Below are positions 51,759-60,637 of a DNA stretch of 64,000 bases, one piece after another (the first letter of the stretch is position 1; the number at the start of each line of letters is the position of its first letter). The notes under the pieces were generated by a model that was given only the letters and a program-made list of their open reading frames with translations, had not been told where the DNA came from and did no database searches. This DNA comes from UBA4427 sp046351135. GTDB lineage: Bacteria > Myxococcota_A > UBA9160 > UBA4427. The translations under genes and the position numbers were made by a program. Location: NCBI GenBank assembly GCA_046351135.1, contig JAXLZA010000001.1:829204-893203 (forward strand), given 5' to 3'.

Positions 51759-52214
51759 TTGACCTTGAAGTACCTCGAGGATCTCGCCCCCGGAGACGGC
51801 TTCGGCGGCGAACGCTATGCGGTCGCCCGCGACGAGATGATCGACTTCGCCCGCAAGTGGGACCCGCGCCCGATCCACCTCGACGACGAGGCGGGCCGGG
51901 CCGCCGGGTTCGGCTGCGCGATCGCTTCGGGGGCCTACACGACGGCGATCTTCACGCGCCTCGCCCTCGCCTCCCGGGAGGCGGACGGAGGCCATGCGGT
52001 GATCGCGGGGCTCGGCGCGACGATGTCGCTGCCCAACCCGGTCCGCGCGGGCGACGTCCTCGAGTTCCGGGCCGAGGTGCTCGAGGCGCGGCCCTCGAAG
52101 AGCCGCCCCGACGCCGGCGTCGTCCGGATGCGGGCACGCCTGTGCAACCAGGACGGCGAGCCCGTCTACGAGTCGACCACCGCGACGCTCGTCTCCCGGC
52201 GGCCGGCGTCGTAG
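51759..52214 (+). CDS. MaoC-like hydratase
   Basis: A 151-residue hot-dog protein with a TTG start after GAGAGGAGCCGATCGA. The active-site stretch MIDFARKWDPRPIHLDDEAG near residues 28-47 has Asp and His as in the hydratase-2/MaoC family, although the usual TGD reads WDP. The loop FGCAIASGAYTTAIFTRLALA follows and the C-terminal strand ends with VRMRARLCNQDGEPVYESTTATLV. It would hydrate or dehydrate a CoA ester with the (R) stereochemistry. It ends the 41704-52214 group and converges with the PQQ dehydrogenase at 52245. Confidence 0.85.
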   Translation: MTLKYLEDLAPGDGFGGERYAVARDEMIDFARKWDPRPIHLDDEAGRAAGFGCAIASGAYTTAIFTRLALASREADGGHAVIAGLGATMSLPNPVRAGDVLEFRAEVLEARPSKSRPDAGVVRMRARLCNQDGEPVYESTTATLVSRRPAS

Positions 52215-52244
52215 CGCCGGCTCGCCGGGACGGCGGGCGATCGA

Positions 52245-54299
52245 TCACTCGCCCTTCTTCGGCTCCGGCAGGGCGTACGCGACCAGCGCGTCGCCCATCT
52301 CCGAGATCGGATTGGCGCCCGCCGCGATCACGACGAACTGGCGCCCGTTCTCGGCGAGCCGATACGTCATCGGCGTCGCGTTGCCCGCGAAGGGGAGCCG
52401 GTCCTTCCAGAGCTCCTCGCCGGTCTCGAGATCGAAGGCGCGGAAGTACTTGTCCATCGACGCGCCGACGAAGTAGAGGCCGGTCTCCGTCGACAGGCCG
52501 CCGCCGAAGGACGGCGAGCCGTAGTCGCCCCGGAAGATCAGCCAGACCGGGAACGGCGCGACGCCCTCGAGCGTGCCCAGTCCGCGCTTCCAGCGGACGT
52601 CGCCCGAGACGAGGTCGACGGCGGTGATGCTGCCCCAGGGCGGCGGATTGCAGGGCGCACCGAACTGCGAAGACAGCAGCTGGCGGTGGACCGCATAGGG
52701 CGCGCCCTTCATTTCGTAGAACTCGTTCGGGAAGACGAAGTCCTTCTCGTTCAGCTTGTCGGCCTCGGCCCGGGGAATCAGCTTGTTGATGACCGCGGCA
52801 TGGGTCTGGACGACGACCATGATCCCGCGCTTTTCGTCGATCGTGACGCCGCCCCAGTTCATGCCGCCCGACGTATGGGGCGTCTGGATCGTGCCCTTCG
52901 TGTCGGGGGGCGTGAAGATGCCCTCGTAGCGGTTCGCCTCGATGAGCTTTCGGCAGTAGTTGCGGTCGAGGAAGGTGAAGCCGAAGGCGTCGTCCGGCGA
53001 GAGGTTCAGCGGATGCAGCGGCTTCGGATGCGTCGGGAAGGGCTGCGTCGGCGAGAGATGCTCCTCGGGCACGCCGCCCTGGGGCACCGGCCGCTCCTCG
53101 ATCGGATAGAGCGGCTCGCCCGTCTCCCGGTTCAGCAGGAAGACGTGGCCCATCTTCGTGGTCTGCAGCAGCGCCGGCGCGCCCCCGCCCACGTTCGGCA
53201 TCTGGAAGAGCGTCGGCGGGCTCGGCGTATCGTAGTCCCAGATGTCGTTGTGGACGTACTGGCGATGCCAGACGACCTCGCCCGTCTCGGCGTTCAGGGC
53301 GACGGTCGAGCTGCCGTAGTAGTCGAGGCCGTTGCGCATGCCGCCGAAGAGGTCCGGCGACGGATTGCCGGTCGGGACGTAGACGAGGCCGCGCTCCGGA
53401 TCGCCGGTGATGATCGACCAGATGTTGGGCGTACCGGAAGCGTAGTGGCGGCCGGTCGAGGGATCGGGCCTCGGGTCGTAGCCGGGCGGAACGGGATCCC
53501 AGGCCCAGGCGAGCGCGCCGGTCCGCGCGTCGAACGCGCGCACGACGCCGCCGGGCGCATCGACGCGGACGTTGTCGGCGATGAGCGCGCCGATCACGAC
53601 CTTGTCCCGGATGACCTGCGGCGGCGAGGTCGGATGGTATTCCCAGGGCGGGGCCTCCCCGATGCCCTCGCGCAGCTCGACCCGGCCGCTCTCGCCGAAG
53701 CCCTCGCAGGGCTTGCCGGTCTCGGCGTCGAGGGCCCAGAGATCGGAGTCGGCCGTCCCGTAGAAGATCCGCTTCGAGCAGACCGCCCCGGGCGCCGCCT
53801 GGGCGTCCTCCCAGTACGAGACGCCGCGGCAGATCAGCGGATAGGGCCCCTCACCGAAGCGATCCTTCAGCTTCGGATCGAATTGCCAGATCTCCTTCCC
53901 GGTCTCGGGGTCGAGGGCGAAGACGCGCATGAAGGGCGTGCAGTAGTAGAGCTTCTTGTTGACGACGAGCGGCGTCACCTGCAGCGAGGTCACCTTCGAA
54001 TAGCCCGAGCCGTCGTAGTAGTCGCCGGAGCGGTGGGTCCAGGCGACCTTCAGGCCCTTCACGTTCTCGCGATCGATCTGGGTCAGCGGCGAATGGTGGA
54101 TCGCACCGGAGGTCCGCCCCCAGACCGGCCAGTCCCCGGTCGGCCCGTCGTAGCGGACCTCGACCTCGGGCTCGGAGCAGCCGAGGGCGAAGAGCGCGAG
54201 CGCGAGGACGAGCACCGCCGACAGCGGGCGGACGGCGGCGGCGAAGACGGAGAGCGAGACGCGGGACGAAACGGGCGCAGACGGGCGACGAGACGACAC
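52245..54299 (-). CDS. PQQ-dependent dehydrogenase lipoprotein (glucose/quinate type)
   Basis: A 684-residue quinoprotein. The N-terminus has a signal with FALGC near residue 40, an atypical lipobox, so it is probably a periplasmic lipoprotein; the membrane-spanning domain of E. coli-type glucose dehydrogenase is missing. An eight-bladed propeller follows, with repeats like LDPETGKEIWQFDP, LDAETGKPCEGFG, FDLETGEELWKDRLPF. The NPSPDLFGG and VHNDIWDYDTPSPPTLF segments and RYEGIFTPPDTKGT match the membrane-bound glucose/quinate group. GTG start with GGAGG 11 bases upstream. Oxidises an alcohol or polyol in the periplasm; the substrate and electron acceptor are not evident. No PQQ biosynthesis gene is in the window. 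Confidence 0.87.
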   Translation of the reverse strand: MSSRRPSAPVSSRVSLSVFAAAVRPLSAVLVLALALFALGCSEPEVEVRYDGPTGDWPVWGRTSGAIHHSPLTQIDRENVKGLKVAWTHRSGDYYDGSGYSKVTSLQVTPLVVNKKLYYCTPFMRVFALDPETGKEIWQFDPKLKDRFGEGPYPLICRGVSYWEDAQAAPGAVCSKRIFYGTADSDLWALDAETGKPCEGFGESGRVELREGIGEAPPWEYHPTSPPQVIRDKVVIGALIADNVRVDAPGGVVRAFDARTGALAWAWDPVPPGYDPRPDPSTGRHYASGTPNIWSIITGDPERGLVYVPTGNPSPDLFGGMRNGLDYYGSSTVALNAETGEVVWHRQYVHNDIWDYDTPSPPTLFQMPNVGGGAPALLQTTKMGHVFLLNRETGEPLYPIEERPVPQGGVPEEHLSPTQPFPTHPKPLHPLNLSPDDAFGFTFLDRNYCRKLIEANRYEGIFTPPDTKGTIQTPHTSGGMNWGGVTIDEKRGIMVVVQTHAAVINKLIPRAEADKLNEKDFVFPNEFYEMKGAPYAVHRQLLSSQFGAPCNPPPWGSITAVDLVSGDVRWKRGLGTLEGVAPFPVWLIFRGDYGSPSFGGGLSTETGLYFVGASMDKYFRAFDLETGEELWKDRLPFAGNATPMTYRLAENGRQFVVIAAGANPISEMGDALVAYALPEPKKGE

Positions 54300-54496
54300 G
54301 GTGCGAAGAACCTCCGGACGTCATCGCAGCGACGTCCCGCTGGCCACGATAACCCAGCGCGCTCCCACCGGGAGCGCCGGCCAGCGGGATTCGCGCCGCG
54401 GCGCACACCCTCGCCCGACCGGGCCCACGCCCTTGTCGGAGGCCGGGGGATCGTGTGAGAATGCGCCCGGCCTCCCCTCACGAACGCCCCCGCACC

Positions 54497-54533
54497 GGCC
54501 CGCCGAGCGGGCCCCAGCACCCGCCGAGCGGGT
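54497..54533 (+). repeat. Two tandem hairpins with identical CGA loops
   Basis: Hairpin one: GGCCCGC (54497-54503), loop CGA, GCGGGCC (54507-54513). Hairpin two: ACCCGC (54519-54524), loop CGA, GCGGGT (54528-54533). They come from a 19-base direct repeat, CCCGCCGAGCGGGYCCCAG, at 54499-54517 and 54520-54538 with one difference and a period of 21 bases. They lie 18 bases before the crotonase start. Confidence 0.6.
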
Positions 54534-54550
54534 CCCAGAAAGAGCGCACC

Positions 54551-55306
54551 ATGCCGTATTCGAACATCCTGCTCGACGTCGAGGACGGGATCGCGACGAT
54601 CACCCTGAACCGCCCGGAGAAGCTCAACGCCTATACGACGGAGATGGGCGAGGAGTTCACGCAGGCCTTCCGCGCCCTCGAGCGCGACCCGAAGATCCGC
54701 GCCGTGATCATGACCGGCGCGGGCCGGGCCTTCTGCGCCGGCGCCGACCTCGAGCACCTCGCGGCCCACGCGAAGGGGCAGAACGTCTCGAAGGGGCCGC
54801 GGCTCGGCGAGGAGGACTTCCTGCGCCAGCTGCCGCTCGAGATGCGCGCGGCGTCGAAGCCGGTGATCGCCGCGATCAACGGCCACGCCGTCGGCGTCGG
54901 CATGACGATGGCGATGCCCGCCGACGTCCGGATCGCCGCCGAGGACGCGAAGCTCGGCTTCGTCTTCGGCCGCCTCGGCATCCTGCCGGGCCTCGGCTCG
55001 ACCCATCTGCTGCCCCAGCTCGTCGGCATGGCCCGCGCCCAGGAGCTCGTGCTCACCGCGAAGAAGATCCTCGGGACCGAGGCCGCGGCGATCGGGCTCG
55101 TCAACAAGGCGGTGCCCGCGGACCAGGTCCTCCCGACGGCGCGGGCGATGGCGAAGGAGATGGCCGAGATCGACCCGATCGTGCTCGCCTTCGCGAAGCA
55201 GGCGCTCCAGTTCGGTGCGGCCCACACGATGGCCCAGGCCATGAAGAACGAGCAGAGCGAGAGCGCGCGCCTCAAGGCCGCGCGCGAGGCGGCGAAGGCG
55301 CGTTAG
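54551..55306 (+). CDS. Enoyl-CoA hydratase/isomerase family protein
   Basis: A 251-residue crotonase. TITLNRPEKLNAYTTEMG near residue 17, GAGRAFCAGADLEHLA near 55, AINGHAVGVGMTMAMPADVRIAAED near 100. The residue used by hydratases (Glu in PEV) is replaced: GFVFGRLGILPGLGSTHLLPQLVG, with no acidic residue in the two usual spots, so simple hydration is doubtful and an isomerase or other CoA reaction is likelier. I used the ATG at 54551; its leader carries the two tandem hairpins. It overlaps the Nudix gene's end by four bases on the opposite strand. Confidence 0.87.
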   Translation: MPYSNILLDVEDGIATITLNRPEKLNAYTTEMGEEFTQAFRALERDPKIRAVIMTGAGRAFCAGADLEHLAAHAKGQNVSKGPRLGEEDFLRQLPLEMRAASKPVIAAINGHAVGVGMTMAMPADVRIAAEDAKLGFVFGRLGILPGLGSTHLLPQLVGMARAQELVLTAKKILGTEAAAIGLVNKAVPADQVLPTARAMAKEMAEIDPIVLAFAKQALQFGAAHTMAQAMKNEQSESARLKAAREAAKAR

Positions 55307-55941
55307 TCGGCGTCGGCCCAGGGCATGAAGGGGATCGGCCGACCGATCCGCGACATGAACTCGTCCATGAACTTGTACGTGATGCCCCAGAGCACGGGCG
55401 CGCGCGGATCGTCGAGCAGGCGGACCGTCGGCAGCGCCATCGCGTGCTCGAGGTAGGTGAACGTCTTCACCGCCTGGCGCTCCGGGTCCGTCAGGTGGGG
55501 GAGCGGCGACCAGAAGGCCTCGCGGATCTCGTGGTTCGGCTTGAGGACGGGATCGTCGCCCCCGGAGTCGGCCTCGAGCGCCGGGCCGAGGGCGTAGACG
55601 AAGGCCGAGACGCAGATCGACTCGGCGTGGCCCGGGACGTCCGAGAGCTGGCCGAGCAGGCGCGCGCCCGAGAGGTCGAGCTCGAGCTCCTCGAAGGTCT
55701 CCCGCTCGGCGGCCATGCGCGGCCCGGTGTCGGTCGGATCGATGCGTCCGCCCGGGAACGCGAGATGGCCCGACCAGGGGTCGCCCTCGTGCTCGGCCCG
55801 GCGGATGAAGAGCGCCTCGAGGTCGCCTCGCCGCTCGCGCAGGACGAGCGCCACCGCCGCCCGCGTCGAGTAGCTCGCCGTCGACAGCTCGGCCCGCGTC
55901 GCCGACAGCCGGCTCGCCACTTCGTCGATCGTGCGCGCCAC
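55303..55941 (-). CDS. CoA pyrophosphatase-type Nudix hydrolase
   Basis: A 212-residue Nudix protein. The Nudix box region is HLAFPGGRIDPTDTGPRMAAERETFEELELDL near residues 60-90, with the extended PGGR and AxRE pattern of CoA-pyrophosphatases (NudL/Nudt7); the Gly normally after the EE is Glu. Such enzymes cut CoA or acyl-CoA to phosphopantetheine and 3',5'-ADP. The C-terminal segment VKTFTYLEHAMALPTVRLLDDPRAPVLWGITYKFMDEFM is typical. In a region of dense acyl-CoA genes it may limit toxic acyl-CoAs. Its last four bases overlap the end of the crotonase gene on the other strand. Confidence 0.88.
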   Translation of the reverse strand: MARTIDEVASRLSATRAELSTASYSTRAAVALVLRERRGDLEALFIRRAEHEGDPWSGHLAFPGGRIDPTDTGPRMAAERETFEELELDLSGARLLGQLSDVPGHAESICVSAFVYALGPALEADSGGDDPVLKPNHEIREAFWSPLPHLTDPERQAVKTFTYLEHAMALPTVRLLDDPRAPVLWGITYKFMDEFMSRIGRPIPFMPWADAD

Positions 55942-56017
55942 GCGCGATTCTCCTCGCGTCCCCTCGCCCGCTCCGCCTCCGGGACACCGCCTCGCTCGGC
56001 CCCGCCGGCTCCGCCCG

Positions 56018-57541
56018 TCAGATCTTCCGATCGCGCCCGGCCCAGTAGGGATCCCGGAGCTTGCGCACGTAGAGCTTGCCGCTCGGATGGCGCGGCAGCT
56101 CCGCCTCGAAGTCGATCGAGCGCGGCACTTTGTAGCCCGCCAGATGCGAACGCGCGTGGGCCAGGATCGAGTCCGCGAGTCCGGTCGAGGGCTCCACGCC
56201 GGGGCGCAGCTCGATCGCCGCCTTGACCGACTCCCCCCACTCCTCGTCCGGGACCCCGAAGACCGCGACGTCGGCGACCGCGGGGTGCTCCTGCAGGACC
56301 TGCTCGATCTCGGCGGGGTAGATGTTGACCCCGCCCGAGATGATCATGTGGGAGCGTCGATCGGCCAGCTGGACGTAGCCCTCGGCGTCGACCGAGCCGA
56401 CGTCGCCGATCGTGAAGACCCCGGGCTCGAGATAGGCGGCCGCCGTCTTCGCGGGATCGCCGTGATAGGCGAAGGGCCTTTCCGACGCCGCGCTGCGGCA
56501 GTAGAGGTCCCCCACCTCCCCCGGCCCGAGCCGGACGCCTCGCTCGTCGACGGCGAAGACCTCGAAGCCCGGCAGCGCGCGCCCGACCGAGCCCGGATGC
56601 GCGAGCCAGTCCCGGGAGTCGATCAGCGTGTTGACGCCGCCCTCGGTGCCACCCCAGTACTCGACGAGGATCGGCCCCCACCACTCGATCATGCGCCGCT
56701 TGACCGCGACCGAGATCGGCGCCGCCCCGTGGAGCGCGAGCCGCAGCTTCGGCGCCCGAAACGCCGCGCGGACCTCCTCCGGCAGGCGCAGCAGGCGGAC
56801 GAACATCGTCGGCACGAAGTGGGCGTGGGCGACCTCGCGCCGCGCGAGGAGCTCGAGCGCCTCGCGGTCGTCCCAGCGCGGGAGGATCAGGATCGGGGCC
56901 CCGCTCGCGTTGTCGTAGACCGCGAACATGAGGGGCGCCGCGTGGTACATCGGGCCCGTGATCAGATGCGGCCCCGAGCCGTCGAGGCCGATCGAGCGGC
57001 CGTAGCGGACGAAGCCCTCGAGGGCGGCCCCGACGCTCGCGGGGCGCGCGCGCTGGACCCCCTTCGGCCGGCCCGTCGTCCCGCTCGTGTAGATCATGTT
57101 GCCGCCGGCGGGTCCGTCGCGATCGATCGGCCGCGGGTGGACCGAGTCGAGCAGGCCGTCGAGCTCGGGCCCCGCCTCGAGGACCCGGACGCCGGGATGC
57201 TTCGCCGCGACGCGCCGGGCGAGCGGAGCGAAGCGGTCGTCGGTGACGAGCACCCGCGCCCCGGAGTCGCCGACGACGTAGTCGATCTCCTCCTCGGCGA
57301 GGTGCCAGTTGATGGGCGTCACCCAGAGGCCGGCGAAGATCCCGCCGAGCAGGAGCTCGATGCCCTCGACGCGATTGCCCATCAGGAGCGCGAGATGGCT
57401 CCCCGGCGCGAGCCCCGCGTCGTGGCGCAGGAAGCTCGCGAAGCGGGTCACGCGGTCGACGAGCTCGCCGTAGCTCCGCGTGCGGGTGCCGTCGTCGAGG
57501 GCGAGGGCCCGGCTCCGATCCCTCGCGAGGTCGAATAGCAT
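56018..57541 (-). CDS. AMP-dependent acyl-CoA ligase
   Basis: A 507-residue ANL ligase. IYTSGTTGRPKGVQRARP (A3) near residue 150, EYWGGTEGGVN (A5) near 295, FTIGDVGSVDAEGYVQLADRRSHMIISGGVNIYPAEIEQVLQ (A7-A8) near 375-410, and the end SGKLYVRKLRDPYW with the Lys. It resembles the bile-acid/fatty-acid-type ligases of steroid degraders (FadD17-like group), but the exact acid cannot be told. It is followed by a lipoprotein gene at 57558, 17 bases upstream on the same strand, suggesting co-transcription. Confidence 0.88.
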   Translation of the reverse strand: MLFDLARDRSRALALDDGTRTRSYGELVDRVTRFASFLRHDAGLAPGSHLALLMGNRVEGIELLLGGIFAGLWVTPINWHLAEEEIDYVVGDSGARVLVTDDRFAPLARRVAAKHPGVRVLEAGPELDGLLDSVHPRPIDRDGPAGGNMIYTSGTTGRPKGVQRARPASVGAALEGFVRYGRSIGLDGSGPHLITGPMYHAAPLMFAVYDNASGAPILILPRWDDREALELLARREVAHAHFVPTMFVRLLRLPEEVRAAFRAPKLRLALHGAAPISVAVKRRMIEWWGPILVEYWGGTEGGVNTLIDSRDWLAHPGSVGRALPGFEVFAVDERGVRLGPGEVGDLYCRSAASERPFAYHGDPAKTAAAYLEPGVFTIGDVGSVDAEGYVQLADRRSHMIISGGVNIYPAEIEQVLQEHPAVADVAVFGVPDEEWGESVKAAIELRPGVEPSTGLADSILAHARSHLAGYKVPRSIDFEAELPRHPSGKLYVRKLRDPYWAGRDRKI

Positions 57542-57557
57542 GGCCCGCGCGCGCCGC

Positions 57558-58727
57558 CTAGCGCTCGGCCAGGATCTTCTTGCAGTCCGGCCCGTTCAGC
57601 TTGGTGAGCAACCCCTTCGAGAAGGCGCGCTTCACGACGTCGCCCTCGAGGATCGGGATGGTCAGGTCGTCGGCATGGACCGCGACCCAGGTGTCCTCGC
57701 CGGTGATCTGCTGCGTCGCGACGCCGGTCGCGATCACGCGCTCGGTCCGCAGCTCGGTGCCGTCGGGCTGCTGGGAGACGTCGACGCGGCGGAACTCGAT
57801 CGGCTCCTCGGGATCGACGCCCTGCTCGGTGCCCAGGGAGATCTGGTAGAGATGGGACGTGCCGTCCTTCGCCTTGCGGTGGGCGAGGACGTGACCGCGG
57901 GGCGAGACGCGGGTGCCGAGGGGGATCTCGAGGCAGGAGAGGGCCTCGGAGATCGCCGTATCGAAGAGCGTGTCGATGGAGACGGGCGAGATGGTGCAGG
58001 CCTGATCGAGGTCCTTGTTCTCCTGCTGCGCCTTGTGGTTCACGAGGAAGGTCCGCTGGACGCGGTCCTCCCAGCTCTTCTGGACGAGCTCGACGTCGAA
58101 CGCGATCTCGACCGTGTGGGTGCAGGTGCCGGGCTTCTTCGCGACGTCCGCCTCGGACTGCCACGGGAGCTTCGACGGCTTCGACCAGACCGCCGCGTGG
58201 CGGTGGGTCGTGAAGCGCGTCGAGATCGCGAAGTCCCCGCTCGGGACGATCTCGACGTCGAAGCCCTCGAACTCGGGCCGCGGCCGGTCGGTGCGCAGCG
58301 CTTCGTCGTCGGACTTCGAGCGCTCGATCACCGCCGCCCCGAACGACGCCGCGATCTTCTCGAGCCCGTGGCGCACCTGCGTCCGCGGCTTCCCGAGCTT
58401 CCGCTCGTCGAGGTTCTCCGAGGGCCGATCGATCACGGAGACCTCGAAGACGCGCTTCGCCCGCTCCTCTTCCGTCGGATACGGCACCGCCTTGTTCATC
58501 TCGACGACGGGAAACGCGTCGAGGTCCGACGCGACCGGCTTGGCGCAGCCCCAGAGCCCGACGGCGAGGAGGCCGCCCGACATCGCCACGACGAGGGGGA
58601 ATGCGCGCCGTCCGGCCGTACGCCCGGCCCACCGGCCCTGCCCGCTCCGCTCGCCGCGGCCCTCGATGCCGCCGCCGAACCCGAGATCCGAACGCTTCGA
58701 TCCTGCACGCAAACTCGAATCCCCCAC
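57558..58727 (-). CDS. Hypothetical lipoprotein
   Basis: I do not recognise this family. From GTG 58727 (GGGGGATCAG before it) it has 389 residues: an Arg-rich segment, a hydrophobic core, then GLWGC, a likely lipobox near residue 60; a later ATG at 58583 would give a signal without basic residues, so I prefer the long form. The mature part is α/β, with EVSVIDRPSENLDERKLGKPR, two Cys in CTISPVSIDTLF and SEALSCLEIP near residues 240 and 260, and a C-terminal β-rich domain ending CKKILAER. It would be outer- or inner-membrane anchored in the periplasm. Function unknown. Confidence 0.72.
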   Translation of the reverse strand: MGDSSLRAGSKRSDLGFGGGIEGRGERSGQGRWAGRTAGRRAFPLVVAMSGGLLAVGLWGCAKPVASDLDAFPVVEMNKAVPYPTEEERAKRVFEVSVIDRPSENLDERKLGKPRTQVRHGLEKIAASFGAAVIERSKSDDEALRTDRPRPEFEGFDVEIVPSGDFAISTRFTTHRHAAVWSKPSKLPWQSEADVAKKPGTCTHTVEIAFDVELVQKSWEDRVQRTFLVNHKAQQENKDLDQACTISPVSIDTLFDTAISEALSCLEIPLGTRVSPRGHVLAHRKAKDGTSHLYQISLGTEQGVDPEEPIEFRRVDVSQQPDGTELRTERVIATGVATQQITGEDTWVAVHADDLTIPILEGDVVKRAFSKGLLTKLNGPDCKKILAER

Positions 58728-58952
58728 CTGATCCCCCGCTTCCGCCGGGCGGTCTCGCGCCGCCGGTCTGGTCTTGAACGGCCCGAGAGTACAGCCCGCG
58801 GGGCCGACTGGCATCGGGCCGCAATCAGACTCCGCCCGCCGCATGCCCTCGCGGCTCGCCGCCCGACGCCCGACGCCCCGGGCCGTTGCGACTGGGCCCG
58901 GGCGCCGAAACGGCCGCGGGGAGTTCCGCCATCTGGTTGATTCTGCTACCGA

Positions 58953-60086
58953 ATGGCCCCCATGGCGATTCGAGATGTCGGCATCGTGGGTTGGCGGGGA
59001 ATGGTCGGGTCCGTGTTGCTCGAGCGCATGCGCGCCGAGGACGATTTCCGGGGCCTGACGACGACGTTCTATTCGACCAGCCAGGTCGGCGGCGCGGGCC
59101 CCGACGTCGGATCCGGCTCCCGCCCCCTCGGCGACGCCTACGACGCCAACGCGCTGGCCCGCCACGACGTCATCGTGACCTGCCAGGGCGGCGACTACAC
59201 GAAGCAGGTCCTCCCGTCGCTGCGCGAGCGCGGCTGGCAGGGCTATTGGATCGACGCGGCCTCGGCCAAGCGCATGGACGACGACTCGGTGATCGTGCTC
59301 GATCCCGTGAACCGCGCCGTCATCGATCGCGGCATCGAGACCGGCATCAAGAACTACATCGGCGGCAACTGCACCGTCAGCCTCATGCTGCTCGGCCTCG
59401 GCGGCCTCTTCGAGGCGGACCTCGTCGAGTGGATGACCTGCATGACCTATCAGGCGGCCTCGGGCGGCGGCGCGCGCCACATGCGCGAGCTCGTCGCCCA
59501 GATGGGCGTGCTCGGCGACAAGAGCCGCGACCTGATGGGCGCCGGCGAATCGGGGATCCTCGAGCTCGACCGGCGCGTCAGCCAGGTCCTGCGCAGCGAC
59601 GCGATGCCGACCGAGAACTTCGGCGTCCCGCTCGCGGCGAGCCTGATCCCCTGGATCGATCGCGGCATGGAGACCGGCGACACGCGCGAGGAGTGGAAGG
59701 CCTTCGCCGAGGGCAACAAGATCCTCGGCCGCAGCGACCGCCCGATCCCGATCGACTCGATCTGCGTCCGCGTCGGCGCCATGCGGTGCCACAGCCAGGC
59801 CTTCACGATCAAGCTGCGCCGCGACGTCCCGCTCGCCGAGATCGAGGAGCGGATCGCCGGCCACAACGAATGGGTCAAGCTCGTCCGCAACGACAAGGAA
59901 GCGACCCTCGCGGAGCTCTCCCCCGCCGCCGTCTCCGGGACGCTCTCGATCCCCGTCGGCCGGGTCCACAAGCTGCGCCTCGGGCCGGAGTATCTCGGCG
60001 CGTTCACGGTCGGCGATCAGCTGCTCTGGGGCGCGGCCGAGCCGCTGCGGCGGACGCTCGAGATCCTGCGCGAGGCCGGGGTCTAG
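58953..60086 (+). CDS. asd: Aspartate-semialdehyde dehydrogenase
   Basis: A 377-residue enzyme of lysine, threonine and methionine synthesis that reduces β-aspartyl phosphate to aspartate semialdehyde with NADPH. It belongs to the Gram-negative E. coli type: DVGIVGWRGMVGSVLLERM at the N-terminus, catalytic Cys in IGGNCTVSLMLLGLGG near residue 136, and CVRVGAMRCHSQAFTIKL near 270 with the catalytic His. Length is close to the 367 of E. coli. The ATG at 58953 is used; one at 58962 starts closer to the typical N-terminus. It is a housekeeping gene that marks the host as a diderm and the end of the dense catabolic area. Confidence 0.96.
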   Translation: MAPMAIRDVGIVGWRGMVGSVLLERMRAEDDFRGLTTTFYSTSQVGGAGPDVGSGSRPLGDAYDANALARHDVIVTCQGGDYTKQVLPSLRERGWQGYWIDAASAKRMDDDSVIVLDPVNRAVIDRGIETGIKNYIGGNCTVSLMLLGLGGLFEADLVEWMTCMTYQAASGGGARHMRELVAQMGVLGDKSRDLMGAGESGILELDRRVSQVLRSDAMPTENFGVPLAASLIPWIDRGMETGDTREEWKAFAEGNKILGRSDRPIPIDSICVRVGAMRCHSQAFTIKLRRDVPLAEIEERIAGHNEWVKLVRNDKEATLAELSPAAVSGTLSIPVGRVHKLRLGPEYLGAFTVGDQLLWGAAEPLRRTLEILREAGV

Positions 60087-60148
60087 CGACGCGAGACGGG
60101 GACTTCCTGCCCGCGCCCGGCCCGGACGAGAACCGACCCGAACGGGGA

Positions 60149-60619
60149 TCAGGCGCGGAAGAGCGGAAACCCGCCCAGTCGGATGCTCGCACCCGCCACG
60201 ACCAGCACCACGGAGAAGACCGTGACGCCCGCGATGTGCCATGCCATCACGGGCAGGGTCGCGTCGTCGAGGCGAGGCAGCACGCGGAGCTTCGCGTGCA
60301 CGGCGAGGCCGACGGTGCCGGCCAGGCAGGCGAGCTTCAGCTGGACGACGTGCGCCAGCGGCGTCGACGCGAGCCAGTCGGCCGGCTCCCCCAGCAGGCG
60401 ATGGGCGAGCCAGAGCCCCGTGACCACCTGCACGACGAGCGCAGGCAATCCGATCCGCTCGAAGCCCTGCTCGAAGTCCGTGAGGATCTGCGCCCGCCGC
60501 GCGTGCAACGCCCGAGGCAGGACCGTCGTCGCGAGGACCAGATGGCCCCCCGCCCAGATCGCCGCGCCGAGCAGATGGAGCATCAGCAGGCTTGCGTAGA
60601 CCCCGGGGCTCATGGGCAT
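60149..60619 (-). CDS. CopD-like integral membrane protein
   Basis: A 156-residue protein with about four hydrophobic helices (near residues 6-30, 60-80, 98-118 and 130-150). LLGAAIWAGGHLVLATTVLPRAL in helix 1 and its conserved His resembles the CopD/DUF2214 family of membrane proteins, some of which bind haem or copper. Further His occur in HLLG, AHVVQ, VHAKL and AWHIAG. The start at 60619 has GGGGAGGCGG directly before it, and the second ATG at 60613 has better spacing. Function unknown; not linked to lipid genes except by position, 18 bases downstream of the ADC-like gene end. Confidence 0.72.
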   Translation of the reverse strand: MPMSPGVYASLLMLHLLGAAIWAGGHLVLATTVLPRALHARRAQILTDFEQGFERIGLPALVVQVVTGLWLAHRLLGEPADWLASTPLAHVVQLKLACLAGTVGLAVHAKLRVLPRLDDATLPVMAWHIAGVTVFSVVLVVAGASIRLGGFPLFRA

Positions 60620-60637
60620 CCGCCTCCCCGCTTCGGA

